From JAFIFT01 sp020051095 (GTDB taxonomy: Bacteria > Pseudomonadota > Gammaproteobacteria > Legionellales > Legionellaceae), in assembly GCF_964199965.1 (NCBI RefSeq), contig NZ_CAXMZT010000003.1, forward strand, positions 1 to 64,000: a stretch of DNA of 64,000 nt, read 5' to 3'. Both the position numbers and the translations under genes were made by a program. Below, piece after piece: positions 44,116 through 53,833 of this stretch. Numbering within the stretch: the first letter of the stretch is position 1; each line of letters begins with the position of its first letter. The notes under the pieces were generated by a model. It made no database searches and had not been told where the DNA came from. It saw nothing but the letters and a program-made list of their open reading frames with translations.

Positions 44116-45399
44116 TCACACCAAGATGGGCGACTTATTGGACAAACTATCGACGTTGGTAATCACATCTTTTACAACCGATTCTAAAGACAGCTCACCC
44201 CATAAGGCTTTATGTACCTCCGGATCAGCGACTAGTTTTGCTAAACTACTATAGGCATTTAAACCACTTTTAATGATTTCAATATCCTCCGGGTCAGCGA
44301 AATTTAGCGTGTTTGTCTTGGTGTTACCTATCGCGTCATCCAGTATGCTTTTAAGTGCCGCATTTTCTTCGGAAGATTGCGTTGCAAAACTCGCACGAAA
44401 GAGGATTTGTGCACCAAAAATGGCATTCTTAGCGATATAGGTTGTCATTTTTGATAATTGGTCATTAAAATCTTCCACATTCAGAGATTTTCGATTTTTC
44501 ATTAAGCCAACGGACCAATCTAATAAGGTTTTGACCGACGCATGACATGTTAGTCCCGACACGGCATTTTCTAAATCATTTAACGATTTAAACGGTTTTT
44601 TTCCTAATTTTTCAATTTCAGTACTCGCAAGCTTAAATACATTATTAAGGCTAGCGACCACTTTCTCTTGCTGTTCTAACTTATCTTGATGGCGAATTAA
44701 TGCCCTATAGGCCGGGTCTTGAGTAAATTTTTTCAAATACTCCTCCAATTGCCCTTCTCGGTAGCCTTTTTCAGTCAAATATTTTGGTTTGGGATCCATG
44801 TTTGAGAGAAAGTCGTTAATCCCTGAAAGGGCATTTACCATGGCAAAATGGTTAACACCATGCGACATTGTTTTTACGTCATATAAAGGCTTGTAAAGGG
44901 GATTCTGTTTTGGACAAAGGATATCCCCTAATTTTTCATACAAGGTGGAACTGTTGGGGTCACTTGAAGCAGCAGAAAAAAAACCCCATGGGTTCGTTAT
45001 ACCGGGTTCATATTCCATCGAAATCTTGTAACGAATAAAAATAATGGCCCCTGTTAACACCCAAGATTTTAATTTTTCCTCTTCTTCGGCTTTTTGTAGA
45101 CTTTCTTTCGAATCGGTTCCCCAAAATTTTCGCCAAAGTGAACCAAACGTTTCATCTTTTTTATCATCACTGTTTTTAATAGCCTTGGTAATTAACATCA
45201 AAAAATCCAACATCTGCTTTCGCTTTCCTGATGCTTCTTTGATTTCTTTACTCTTTAGGTACTCACTCTCTAACAATTCAATTTGATTAATGAGTACACT
45301 GGATGGTTGAGGGGTATAAAGGAAATGTTTTTGATAAGAGGCTCTTAAACTGAGGCCATTTTCGGTCAGATCTTGCATCCCAATCAATTTAAATGACAT
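44116..45399 (-). CDS. Unknown protein, helical, effector-like
   Basis: 427 residues; ribosome site AAGGAGAGG lies just upstream of the ATG. The sequence is hydrophilic and mostly helical with no signal peptide. A hydrophobic patch WVLTGAIIFIRYKI sits near residue 115, and the region 190-290 is charged and coiled-coil-prone. I recognise no domain. The upstream neighbour has a similar block (MTGALCYFHYQKGG), so the two may be diverged relatives. It is convergent with the type I secretion genes but lacks RTX repeats, so being their substrate is unsupported. A Dot/Icm-type effector is possible but unproven. Confidence 0.7.
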   Translation of the reverse strand: MSFKLIGMQDLTENGLSLRASYQKHFLYTPQPSSVLINQIELLESEYLKSKEIKEASGKRKQMLDFLMLITKAIKNSDDKKDETFGSLWRKFWGTDSKESLQKAEEEEKLKSWVLTGAIIFIRYKISMEYEPGITNPWGFFSAASSDPNSSTLYEKLGDILCPKQNPLYKPLYDVKTMSHGVNHFAMVNALSGINDFLSNMDPKPKYLTEKGYREGQLEEYLKKFTQDPAYRALIRHQDKLEQQEKVVASLNNVFKLASTEIEKLGKKPFKSLNDLENAVSGLTCHASVKTLLDWSVGLMKNRKSLNVEDFNDQLSKMTTYIAKNAIFGAQILFRASFATQSSEENAALKSILDDAIGNTKTNTLNFADPEDIEIIKSGLNAYSSLAKLVADPEVHKALWGELSLESVVKDVITNVDSLSNKSPILV

Positions 45400-45414
45400 T
45401 GGCCTCTCCTTATA

Positions 45415-45930
45415 TTAACTAAATGGACTCAATTTCCACAGCGCTGATACAACCCCAGGATTTTTTTCCTCTTCGAGCTGCTGTTTGATATTATTTTCTA
45501 TGTCTGTCAGTGATTCTGAGAATAGATAGATTAAGGTATCATCACGACGCATAGATATGTCAGATTGATTCGTTTTGATAAAGGAAAAAAATTGTTTCAG
45601 CGCCTCTTCGCGTATCGTTTCAATCCCTTGAACATAGGGTGCAATGGTATTGGCAAACCCTGATCCAGATGCCATCGTTTGCCATCCCCCTTTTTGGTAA
45701 TGAAAGTAGCATAATGCACCAGTCATGATGGTATATTTATCTGTTGGGTCTGTTGCTTTCTCATCAACCAAGGCAAGAAATGCTTTCAGATTGTTCAGTA
45801 ATAAGTGATCGAGAATATTACTCTGAGGGATACAAAAAATAGAGCGAACAGCTGAAGGACTAACCAATTTTAAGTCAGATAGCTTTTCCTTTAGATACCG
45901 CCAGTTGTCTTCGGGAGTTGATGGGTACAT
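45415..45930 (-). CDS. Unknown protein, possible relative of the downstream gene
   Basis: 171 residues, start preceded by AAGGATA. No signal peptide. The centre has DKYTIMTGALCYFHYQKGGW, comparable with SWVLTGAIIFIRYKI in the next gene. The C-terminus has KQQLEEEKNPGVVSALWKL, an acidic cluster about 20 residues from the end, as in the E-block of many Dot/Icm substrates. It is 15 bases upstream of the 427-residue gene and probably co-transcribed. No known function. Confidence 0.7.
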   Translation of the reverse strand: MYPSTPEDNWRYLKEKLSDLKLVSPSAVRSIFCIPQSNILDHLLLNNLKAFLALVDEKATDPTDKYTIMTGALCYFHYQKGGWQTMASGSGFANTIAPYVQGIETIREEALKQFFSFIKTNQSDISMRRDDTLIYLFSESLTDIENNIKQQLEEEKNPGVVSALWKLSPFS

Positions 45931-45997
45931 CGCGTATCCTTACATCCAAAAAAAATCCAGTTCATATCTTTATACCAAGGTGGTTAAGAAAATGCAA

Positions 45998-47317
45998 CTA
46001 TGCGTGATGAGGATCAAATGCGTCTCGAATCGCATCAGCAAAAATGTTGCCTGCGAGCACTAACATAAACATAAAAACAAACGCAGCGAGCATTGGCCAC
46101 CATACAATTGGTTCACGCGCCAATTCTAAACGAGCCCCATTAATCATATTTCCCCAACTAATAGTTAAGGGTGATACACCCACGCCCACATAGGATAAAA
46201 CCGCTTCGGCAAGCACGAGAAAACTAAAATCCAATGCAAGGGTTATGACAACGATATGCATGACATTGGGTAAGAGATGCCTGACGATAACCGTCCAAGC
46301 CGATGACCCCAAGGCGTGCGCCGCTTGCACAAAGTCAATTTCACGCAATTTTAAAACTTCCGCACGCAGTAATCGACATAAACTGGTCCAGCTGGTCACC
46401 CCTAAAATAAAACAAAGGGCTAGTAAACGGGCATCTGCGCGCTGGCCTAAGGTTGGAAACATGTCCGGATGGTTGGCAATATACGTTTGTATGGACAAAA
46501 CCGATGCGGTAATCAGCAATACCCCGGGAATGGAACTTAACGTGGTGTAAGTATACTGGATTGCATCATCGACCCACCCACCAAAATACCCAGCCGCAAT
46601 GCCGCCAAGTAATGCTAAAGGAAGCATGAATAAAGTGGTTAAAATACCAATCACTAAGCCGGTTCGGATGCTTTTAATCGCATAATATAAAATATCCTGC
46701 CCTATTTTACCGGTGCCAAGCACATGCAATCCTCGAGATAGCGAATACAAACTTATGCACAAAAATATAAGAACATAGGTCGTAAAAAACATCATTCGCA
46801 CTGTGCGTCTAAAACGCCAAGACTTAGCTTTGCCAAAATCACTCAAAAAGAAGTAGATGCCCCATACGATGAGCAGTAATCCCGAGGCAACAATCAACGA
46901 CTGCACCAACACACTCATGACAAAGGTATTTTTTTCACTGTGCGTTTGGATAAAGGGTGCAATATGGTGCAAACGCGGATAAATCTGCTCCATTTGGCCA
47001 TTGACTAGTTTGGTTTCACTGGTATACAGGTCCAACGCTAGCGGCGCTGAATAGGATTTTTCGAATGTTTGTCCAAGCGGTGATAATATTTCATCGAGGA
47101 GGGTATATTGATGATGATACCCTGGCAATTGAATGGAATCGAGGATGCCAATTGTTAAAAAAATGACGATGACAATCCCGGCACTCATCGCCATGGGTCG
47201 ATAAAACAAGCGCTGGTAGGCTCGACGGATGGGTGGGTGACGAAAACTCAATAACACTGCAATGATGCCAAGCACGATGATGCTTAAAAAGCAGATGTCA
47301 GTCCACAAAAATTTCAT
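45998..47317 (-). CDS. ABC transporter permease, OppC/YejE type
   Basis: 439 residues, longer than the 300-residue OppC because of an N-terminal extension with extra membrane segments (about residues 1-160). The C-terminal half is a standard BPD_transp_1 permease: GQDILYYAIKSIRTGLVIGI, then the EAA-like loop AAHALGSSAWTVIVRHLLPN, and the C-terminal FADAIRDAFDPH. It overlaps the OppB-type gene by 4 bases. With the binding protein it makes a peptide-type importer; no ATPase gene is adjacent. Confidence 0.9.
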   Translation of the reverse strand: MKFLWTDICFLSIIVLGIIAVLLSFRHPPIRRAYQRLFYRPMAMSAGIVIVIFLTIGILDSIQLPGYHHQYTLLDEILSPLGQTFEKSYSAPLALDLYTSETKLVNGQMEQIYPRLHHIAPFIQTHSEKNTFVMSVLVQSLIVASGLLLIVWGIYFFLSDFGKAKSWRFRRTVRMMFFTTYVLIFLCISLYSLSRGLHVLGTGKIGQDILYYAIKSIRTGLVIGILTTLFMLPLALLGGIAAGYFGGWVDDAIQYTYTTLSSIPGVLLITASVLSIQTYIANHPDMFPTLGQRADARLLALCFILGVTSWTSLCRLLRAEVLKLREIDFVQAAHALGSSAWTVIVRHLLPNVMHIVVITLALDFSFLVLAEAVLSYVGVGVSPLTISWGNMINGARLELAREPIVWWPMLAAFVFMFMLVLAGNIFADAIRDAFDPHHA

Positions 47318-48291
47318 CCCAGCCTCACTCTTGGATCAAACAACGTATAGGAAATATCTGTCAATATTAGGCCAACGATATAGAGTACCGAGCCCAAGAA
47401 AACCATTGAACGAACAATGGCAAAATCTTGCTGTGAAATGGCATCGATGATATAGCTACCAAGTCCTGGTATGCCAAAAAATGACTCTAATACCAGGCTT
47501 CCCATGAATAAAGACGGGATAATCACCACCACACCCGTTAAGATAGGTAACATGGCATTTTTAAGGACATGAACAAAGAGCACGCGTCGTTCAGAAACGC
47601 CTTTCGAGCGGGCTGTTCGAACATACGCACGATTTAGCTCCTCTAAAAATAAGGTTCGGTACCATCGAGCCCCCGAGCCGATACCACTGATGACTGCCAC
47701 TAACACGGGTAAAACAATAAATTTAATACTCTCCAACCCGCCGTCATAACCAGAAATAGGTACCCACCGCAGCAATTTTCCAAACAAATATTGGCCACCG
47801 ATGATGTAAAATAGACTGGAAATCGACATCAACATAATACACACAACAACTGCGATTGTATCCACACTGCTGGAGCGGAAAAATGCCATGCACATGGCGA
47901 TAAAAATATTGATGAAAATGCCAATCAATAGAACAGGGATAGCAATGGCGAGACTAGGCCACATTCGGTTGGAGATATCATAGCTGATATCCCGTCCGCT
48001 ATCAGATACGCCAAAATCAAATAACAATAATTTCAATGATTTTTGCGTGAATAACGTTTGGCTAAACTGCTCAATACCGGCTTTTTGATCGTTATAAAAT
48101 AATGGTAAATCATACCCATGCGTTTTTTTCCAATGTTCGATGACACTGGGTTTAACATGTTTCTCACCCAATTGCATACGTGCCATATCATCCGGCGAAT
48201 TCACCATAAAAAATAAGGCAAAGGTTATAATATTAATTCCAATGAGGATTGGAACCGCATAGAGCATACGTTTTAAGATATATCGAATCAT
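47314..48291 (-). CDS. ABC transporter permease, OppB/YejB type
   Basis: 325 residues from the ATG at 48291, which overlaps the stop of the binding-protein gene (ATGA); the frame runs 18 codons further upstream inside that gene. N-terminus MIRYILKRMLYAVPILIGIN is typical of OppB. The EAA motif is RTARSKGVSERRVLFVHVLKN, and the C-terminus is SYTLFDPRVRLG. It forms the inner-membrane channel with the OppC-type partner. Confidence 0.92.
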   Translation of the reverse strand: MIRYILKRMLYAVPILIGINIITFALFFMVNSPDDMARMQLGEKHVKPSVIEHWKKTHGYDLPLFYNDQKAGIEQFSQTLFTQKSLKLLLFDFGVSDSGRDISYDISNRMWPSLAIAIPVLLIGIFINIFIAMCMAFFRSSSVDTIAVVVCIMLMSISSLFYIIGGQYLFGKLLRWVPISGYDGGLESIKFIVLPVLVAVISGIGSGARWYRTLFLEELNRAYVRTARSKGVSERRVLFVHVLKNAMLPILTGVVVIIPSLFMGSLVLESFFGIPGLGSYIIDAISQQDFAIVRSMVFLGSVLYIVGLILTDISYTLFDPRVRLG

Positions 48292-50456
48292 TGTGATGGC
48301 ACCCGTTTCACGGTTTGATGTTCCCTGCGCCGGTAGCTGACCCACACCGGGAAGATTAAGCTAAGCAATAACAGACCCACAAACAGCATTGGCCACAAAA
48401 TCGGCTGATTCCATGTTTGTCGTTGCTTGTTGCGCAAGGCAATATCAATGTCCATGTATTGTAGCGTATTGATTCCCAATGTACTTGGCTTTGAAGCAGA
48501 TAACCATTGTTGGGAAATCGTTAACATTTGAGCATAAATGCCAAAAGCCACGGGTGATTCATAGCGCAATATTTCCATCATCTCATCAATTAGCTGAAGC
48601 CTTTCTGGACTGTTTGGCATATTTTTCATTTTTTCAAACAATCGATCAAACCTTCGATTGCGATAATTGGTGGCATTTTCTCCCCCATGTTTGACCTTGC
48701 CATTGGCTCCATACATCAGAAACAAAAAGTTCTCTGGATCAGGGTAGTCAGCTCGCCATCCCCAAGTAAACATTTGCGCATTGCCTGAGCGCAGTTTTTC
48801 TTGGAATCGATTATATTGCGTTGCCCTGATATGTAACGCAATGCCTAATTTGCTAAACTGCTTTCGCATCCAATCCAGCTGGGATTTATCATCCGGCCCC
48901 GTCGTACTCATCACATCGTAATTCAACACCAAGGGCCGCCCTGTTTTGGGATCAATGCCGTTGGGGTAACCTGCTTTTCTTAATAGGTGTTTTGCCTCAG
49001 CAATGGAACGTCTTGTCACTTGGTTATTTGCCCATTTATACACATAGGGATTGAGCCCTTCTCTACCGTGTCGATGGCCAAAAATTCCCGGCGGTATAAT
49101 GCCTTGCGCAGCAGCCCCCCTTCCATTTAGGAAAATGGCAATGTTTTCTTCATAATTAATGGCAATTGATATGGCCTGACGTAACAAGCGCGCTCTTCTT
49201 GAATGCCCTCCGACAACGGGATCAAGCATGTTGAAACCCAAATAATAGATGGAAGGATCATCCAATACTTCTAAGCGCATTTTCTTCTGCTTTAAACCAT
49301 CGGATAGGGATATCGCACCGGATGGATTAACATGGATTGCTTGATCGTAGCTATCGGATGTAATCCCCGATAGATCATAATAGCCCTGCAAAAACTTATT
49401 CCATCTTGGCATTGATTCTTTTTCTAAGGTAAATATCGCCTCATCAATTAAAGGCAAGCGCTTGCCAGCATGTCGCGTATATCCCTTATCGATATCTTCT
49501 TGGTCAGTCGATTTTGGAAAATAGACTTCACGATAATTGGGGTTTTTAGTGAGCACCATTTGCCGGTTAGGATTATTCTCAGTCATCATGAAAGGACCCG
49601 TCCCAATTGGATACCAACTCAATTTGATGTTGCGATCATCCATGCCCTCCTGAGAATAAAATTTATCCGCTTCCCAAGGAATTGGCGCAAAAAATACCAT
49701 CTCTAGCCAATAGATAAATTGCTGATATTGTCCCTTCAAGGTGATTTGGTATTGATATCGGCTAATTTTTTTTACGCCTTCTAATGGATATTTGCGTAAA
49801 TCCAGCCATTCATTAGTCTGTGGCGACGCTGAAAACTGTTCATAAAACTTATCAAAACCGAGAATATGTTCGCTCATCAAACCATAAATAGGTGAGCTAA
49901 TCTGGGGTGTCGCTAACCTTTTTATTTGATAAATGTAATCGTCTGCCACTAATTCTCGAGTTCCGGTATGGGGAAATTCGGATAATTCATAAATATCCTT
50001 GTCTTCTAGATAATCGGCGGGCAAATTGAGGTAGCGGTAGTTCCCTTGTGCATCTTTTGCCAAAGCGGGATGCGGTTGATAGTAGATGCCTGGTTTAATG
50101 GTAATGGTATAAACGGTTTTTGCAATCTTGTCGCTATGTCTAATAGAAATTTCATTGCCTTGTGCATCAAAATACGCCACCTTCGGCATTTCTGTCACTG
50201 TTCTTGGTATCAGTTGATAGGGCCTTTTATAATAGTCGTACCGAAGTGGGGGCTCATATATCTGGCCAGTAAACACAGCCTCATTCATCGAGTAAGATGT
50301 TGCTGGATCGAGTGTTTTAGGTTGTTCAGTAAAGGATGTATAGTAAATTTTTTTCGATTGTTGTGACGCTGGATAAGGATTATTCCACACATCCGCACTA
50401 ACCCCCTGTGTGAGAGTCAGTGAGATGACAAAACAAAGCATCCTTTCAAAGGTCAT
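48288..50456 (-). CDS. Family 5 extracellular solute-binding protein with C-terminal membrane anchor
   Basis: 722 residues. N-terminal signal peptide MTFERMLCFVISLTLTQGVSA (quoted in part: LCFVISLTLTQGVSA), then SBP_bac_5 features: TLDPATSYSMNEAVFTGQIY, GTGPFMM, ARLLRQAISIAINYEENI, and FTWGWRADYPDPENFLFLMY. The last 45 residues hold a strong membrane helix (LWPMLFVGLLLLSLIFPVWV) followed by basic residues, which is unusual for a binding protein. It is the first gene of the binding-protein/OppB/OppC operon. Substrate is probably an oligopeptide or murein peptide. Confidence 0.9.
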   Translation of the reverse strand: MTFERMLCFVISLTLTQGVSADVWNNPYPASQQSKKIYYTSFTEQPKTLDPATSYSMNEAVFTGQIYEPPLRYDYYKRPYQLIPRTVTEMPKVAYFDAQGNEISIRHSDKIAKTVYTITIKPGIYYQPHPALAKDAQGNYRYLNLPADYLEDKDIYELSEFPHTGTRELVADDYIYQIKRLATPQISSPIYGLMSEHILGFDKFYEQFSASPQTNEWLDLRKYPLEGVKKISRYQYQITLKGQYQQFIYWLEMVFFAPIPWEADKFYSQEGMDDRNIKLSWYPIGTGPFMMTENNPNRQMVLTKNPNYREVYFPKSTDQEDIDKGYTRHAGKRLPLIDEAIFTLEKESMPRWNKFLQGYYDLSGITSDSYDQAIHVNPSGAISLSDGLKQKKMRLEVLDDPSIYYLGFNMLDPVVGGHSRRARLLRQAISIAINYEENIAIFLNGRGAAAQGIIPPGIFGHRHGREGLNPYVYKWANNQVTRRSIAEAKHLLRKAGYPNGIDPKTGRPLVLNYDVMSTTGPDDKSQLDWMRKQFSKLGIALHIRATQYNRFQEKLRSGNAQMFTWGWRADYPDPENFLFLMYGANGKVKHGGENATNYRNRRFDRLFEKMKNMPNSPERLQLIDEMMEILRYESPVAFGIYAQMLTISQQWLSASKPSTLGINTLQYMDIDIALRNKQRQTWNQPILWPMLFVGLLLLSLIFPVWVSYRRREHQTVKRVPSQ

Positions 50457-50562
50457 AGTTCGAAATTTGTAGTATCAAGTAACTCCATGTTACTCCAAAA
50501 TGTCATAGGTATGCTATTGAATTTTCAACTAATGGAATGAGGACACGCCCTAGCGACATACC

Positions 50563-52602
50563 CTAAAGATACTTTAAAAAGTCTTCTTCACTTAAAATAG
50601 CCACGCCTAGCTTTTCTGCTTTCTCTAATTTTGAGCCAGCTTCCGCCCCGGCAATCAAATAATCTGTTTTAGCCGACACACTGCCCGTCACTTTAGCGCC
50701 AAGTTCTTGTAGCTTCTCTTTGGCAATGTCTCGACTCATTGTGGCCAAAGTTCCGGTCAGTACAACGGTTTTCCCAGACAAAGGATGGTTAGTTAACACG
50801 GGCTTGGATGCTTGCTTTGGCCAATGAATGCCTGCTGCTAACAGCTTTTCGATGACAGCTTGGTTATGGGGTTGGGCTAAAAAATGAACCACGTTGTTAG
50901 CAGCAACTGGCCCTATATCGCTCAGCTGTTCTAACGCCTCTTCATTGGCCTGATAAAGTTGCGTGAAATCAGGATAAGCCTTTGCCAATACTTGTGCACC
51001 AACTTCCCCAATTTCTCGAATGCCTAGTGCATATAAAAATCGAGCAAAGGTGGTTTTTTTGCTCTTGTCGATGGCATCGATGAGATTTTGAGCTGACTTT
51101 TGCCCCATCCGCTCTAAACTTGCCAGTTGCTGCAAATTTAAATGATAAACATCCGCCACATCGTTGAGAATGCCTTCATCCACCAGTTGTTCGATAATCA
51201 CAGAACCTAACCCATCAATTGACATGGCTTTTCTGGAAGCAAAATGCCAAATAGCTCTTTTTAACTGAGCCGGACAGAATAACCCACCCGTGCATCTGGC
51301 CACCGCTTCTCCCGGAGTGCGGATAACTTCGGACTGGCACACCGGGCAAGCCTTGGGAAGCTCAATCATTTGGGCAGATTGAGGACGCTTTTCCATCACG
51401 ACCGATACGACTTCTGGAATAACATCTCCCGCCCGCCTGATGATCACCGAGTCACCAATACGAACATCTTTCCGCTCAATTTCATCCATATTATGTAAGG
51501 TGGCGTTACTCACGGTGACACCGGCTACGGAAACCGGTTTTAACCTTGCCACAGGGGTGAGTGCGCCTGTTCGGCCTACTTGAAAATCAACTGCCTTTAA
51601 AACAGTCATCTCTTCGACCGCCGGAAATTTGTGGGCGACAGCAAACCGAGGCGCTCTGGCCACAAACCCCAGTTTTTGTTGCATGGCAATATCATCAATT
51701 TTATACACGCACCCGTCAATTTCGAAGGGTAAGTTGCTTCGCGTTTGCAACAACCGGTTATGATAGGCCAAACAACCTTGAAGGCCGGTCACCTGTTCAA
51801 CTAAATCCGAAATTGGAAAGCCCTGATTTTTCAGCCATTGAAGTTGCTGATAGTGACTGTTGGGCAACGGATAATCTTCATCTATCGCCCCGATACCATA
51901 GCAATAGATAGACAGCGGTCGCGATTGAGTAACTTTCGGATCCAACTGCCTCAAACTACCTGCCGCGGCATTGCGCGGGTTAGCAAAGGTCTTTTCTCCC
52001 TTGGCTCTGGCATGTTGATTAAACTGCTCAAACCCCACAATGGGCATAAACACTTCACCGCGCACTTCCACAAAAGCGGGAATATCTGTGCCGCGCAAAC
52101 GCAAAGGAACCGCACGAATGGTTTTGATATTGCCGGTGATTACCTCCCCCATTTGACCATCCCCTCGCGTCGCTGCAGAGACTAACTCCCCATTTTCATA
52201 AGTGATATTCACGGCCAAACCATCGAGTTTTGGTTCGGCGGTGAACCCCAATGACTCGGGAGAGACGGATAGTTTGTCAGATACCCGCTTTATAAAGGCT
52301 TTCAGCTCACTTTCTTCAAATACATTGGATAAGGACAATAATGGTTGGCGATGAGCAATGGGCTCAAGGGCTGAATCAAGCTTAGCACCCACTCTTTGGG
52401 TGGGGGAGTCTGCTGAAATATAGTGAGGATTTTCATGCTCCAACTGTTGAAGTTGACGAAACACGCGATCATACTCCGCATCAGGGACTTTGGGGTTATC
52501 GAGCACATAATAGGCATAATCGTACTGACGAATGGTGTCTCGCAGTGCTTCAATTTGTTCTTGGATGGTGAGGTGCTCTTGGTCAGTCGTCGGTGATATC
52601 AT
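50563..52602 (-). CDS. ligA: NAD-dependent DNA ligase LigA
   Basis: 679 residues, canonical. N-terminal YYVLDNPKVPDAEYD (NAD/Ia domain), adenylation Lys in EPKLDGLAVN, GEVFMP and FANPRNAAAGSLRQLD. Zn-finger CPVCQSEV with CTGGLFCPAQ, HhH region, and a C-terminal BRCT domain (KTVVLTGTLATMSRDIAKEK). It seals nicks in replication and repair. Its start lies 20 bases inside the rmuC 3' end. Confidence 0.98.
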   Translation of the reverse strand: MISPTTDQEHLTIQEQIEALRDTIRQYDYAYYVLDNPKVPDAEYDRVFRQLQQLEHENPHYISADSPTQRVGAKLDSALEPIAHRQPLLSLSNVFEESELKAFIKRVSDKLSVSPESLGFTAEPKLDGLAVNITYENGELVSAATRGDGQMGEVITGNIKTIRAVPLRLRGTDIPAFVEVRGEVFMPIVGFEQFNQHARAKGEKTFANPRNAAAGSLRQLDPKVTQSRPLSIYCYGIGAIDEDYPLPNSHYQQLQWLKNQGFPISDLVEQVTGLQGCLAYHNRLLQTRSNLPFEIDGCVYKIDDIAMQQKLGFVARAPRFAVAHKFPAVEEMTVLKAVDFQVGRTGALTPVARLKPVSVAGVTVSNATLHNMDEIERKDVRIGDSVIIRRAGDVIPEVVSVVMEKRPQSAQMIELPKACPVCQSEVIRTPGEAVARCTGGLFCPAQLKRAIWHFASRKAMSIDGLGSVIIEQLVDEGILNDVADVYHLNLQQLASLERMGQKSAQNLIDAIDKSKKTTFARFLYALGIREIGEVGAQVLAKAYPDFTQLYQANEEALEQLSDIGPVAANNVVHFLAQPHNQAVIEKLLAAGIHWPKQASKPVLTNHPLSGKTVVLTGTLATMSRDIAKEKLQELGAKVTGSVSAKTDYLIAGAEAGSKLEKAEKLGVAILSEEDFLKYL

Positions 52603-53833
52603 GCTCTAACTCTTCGGAAGGCTTATCAAATTCCACGGATTCAATCTTGACAAAGCGGGAGGTAATTTTTTTCGCAGAGATATGTACTTCGGATACATCT
52701 TTATGCGCTTGCTCGATATGGCGGCTTAAATTATCCATCCGTTTTTCAAATCGTTGGAAATCCACAGCAAGATGTTGTAAATGCTCTTGAATAATATGCA
52801 CTTGCTTCTTCGTCGCATCATCTTTCAACACGGCCCGAGCGGTGGTTAACACCGCCATCAGCGTTGATGGCGATACCATCCATACTTTTCGTTGATGGGC
52901 TTTACTGACCAAATCCGGATAATTGGCATGAATTTCAGCAAAAATCGCTTCCGCAGGAATAAACATGACAGCCCCATCGGAGGTTTCTTCTGGAATAATA
53001 TATTTATCAGCAATATCGTTGATATGCTTTAAAATATCCTGCCGGAATTGTTGCTGCAGTGTTTTCCTGATAGGCGCATCTGCCCCAGCCTGATTGATTT
53101 TTTGAAACGTTTCCAAAGGAAATTTGGCATCAATGACAATATTGCCAGTTGGATTAGGCAAAAATAAAATACAATCCGCTCGTTTCCCATTACTTAAGGT
53201 ATGTTGCATTTTAAAATGATTGGCTGGGATCATATTTTCGATTAACCCCGCCAGTTGCACTTCACCAAACGCCCCTCGGGATCGTTTATCGGTCAACACA
53301 TCCTGCAAACTGACCACATGCGTGGATAATTCGGTGATTTTCTGCTGGGCTTGATCAATAATCGTCAATCGTTTCAAAACATCTTGGAATGTTGCCGAGG
53401 TTTTTTCCAACCCTTCACTTAATTGCTCGTTCACCTGCTTGGTCATTCGGTGCAAATGATTACGTATTTCTTCAGTCAATGAGCGAAGATGAGATGTCAA
53501 TGAATTGGCATGTTGGCTAAAACTATGATTAATTTGCTCTCGAACGTCCTTCATGTGACCTTGAATGCTATCAGCAATTAATTTATTAACCGCTAATTGT
53601 CCTGCATTGATTCGCTCAGAGACAACCTCCCGCTCCTCATTGGATAAACGTTGCATATCCAACTGCATCGTTTGCCAATGGGATTGTTGTTCCTCTAATA
53701 TTAAACAAAGATGAGCATGCCACCGCCTTTGCCGCCAAAACATCACCATCACCCCAACCCAAGTTGTGGCCAAACCGACCACAATGACGAGGGAGAGAAA
53801 AGCAGGTGATGACGTTAAATTTAGCCAATTCAT
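52583..53833 (-). CDS. rmuC: DNA recombination protein RmuC
   Basis: 416 residues. N-terminal membrane helix (LSLVIVVGLATTWVGVMVMF), long coiled coil (about residues 30-175), then the RmuC nuclease-like domain: RGAFGEVQLAGLIENMIP, ADCILFLPNPTGNIVIDAKFPL and VMFIPAEAIFAEI. RmuC limits inverted-repeat rearrangements and restricts DNA exchange, of interest beside so many palindromic repeats. It overlaps ligA (20 bases) and the upstream gene (4 bases). Confidence 0.94.
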   Translation of the reverse strand: MNWLNLTSSPAFLSLVIVVGLATTWVGVMVMFWRQRRWHAHLCLILEEQQSHWQTMQLDMQRLSNEEREVVSERINAGQLAVNKLIADSIQGHMKDVREQINHSFSQHANSLTSHLRSLTEEIRNHLHRMTKQVNEQLSEGLEKTSATFQDVLKRLTIIDQAQQKITELSTHVVSLQDVLTDKRSRGAFGEVQLAGLIENMIPANHFKMQHTLSNGKRADCILFLPNPTGNIVIDAKFPLETFQKINQAGADAPIRKTLQQQFRQDILKHINDIADKYIIPEETSDGAVMFIPAEAIFAEIHANYPDLVSKAHQRKVWMVSPSTLMAVLTTARAVLKDDATKKQVHIIQEHLQHLAVDFQRFEKRMDNLSRHIEQAHKDVSEVHISAKKITSRFVKIESVEFDKPSEELEHDITDD

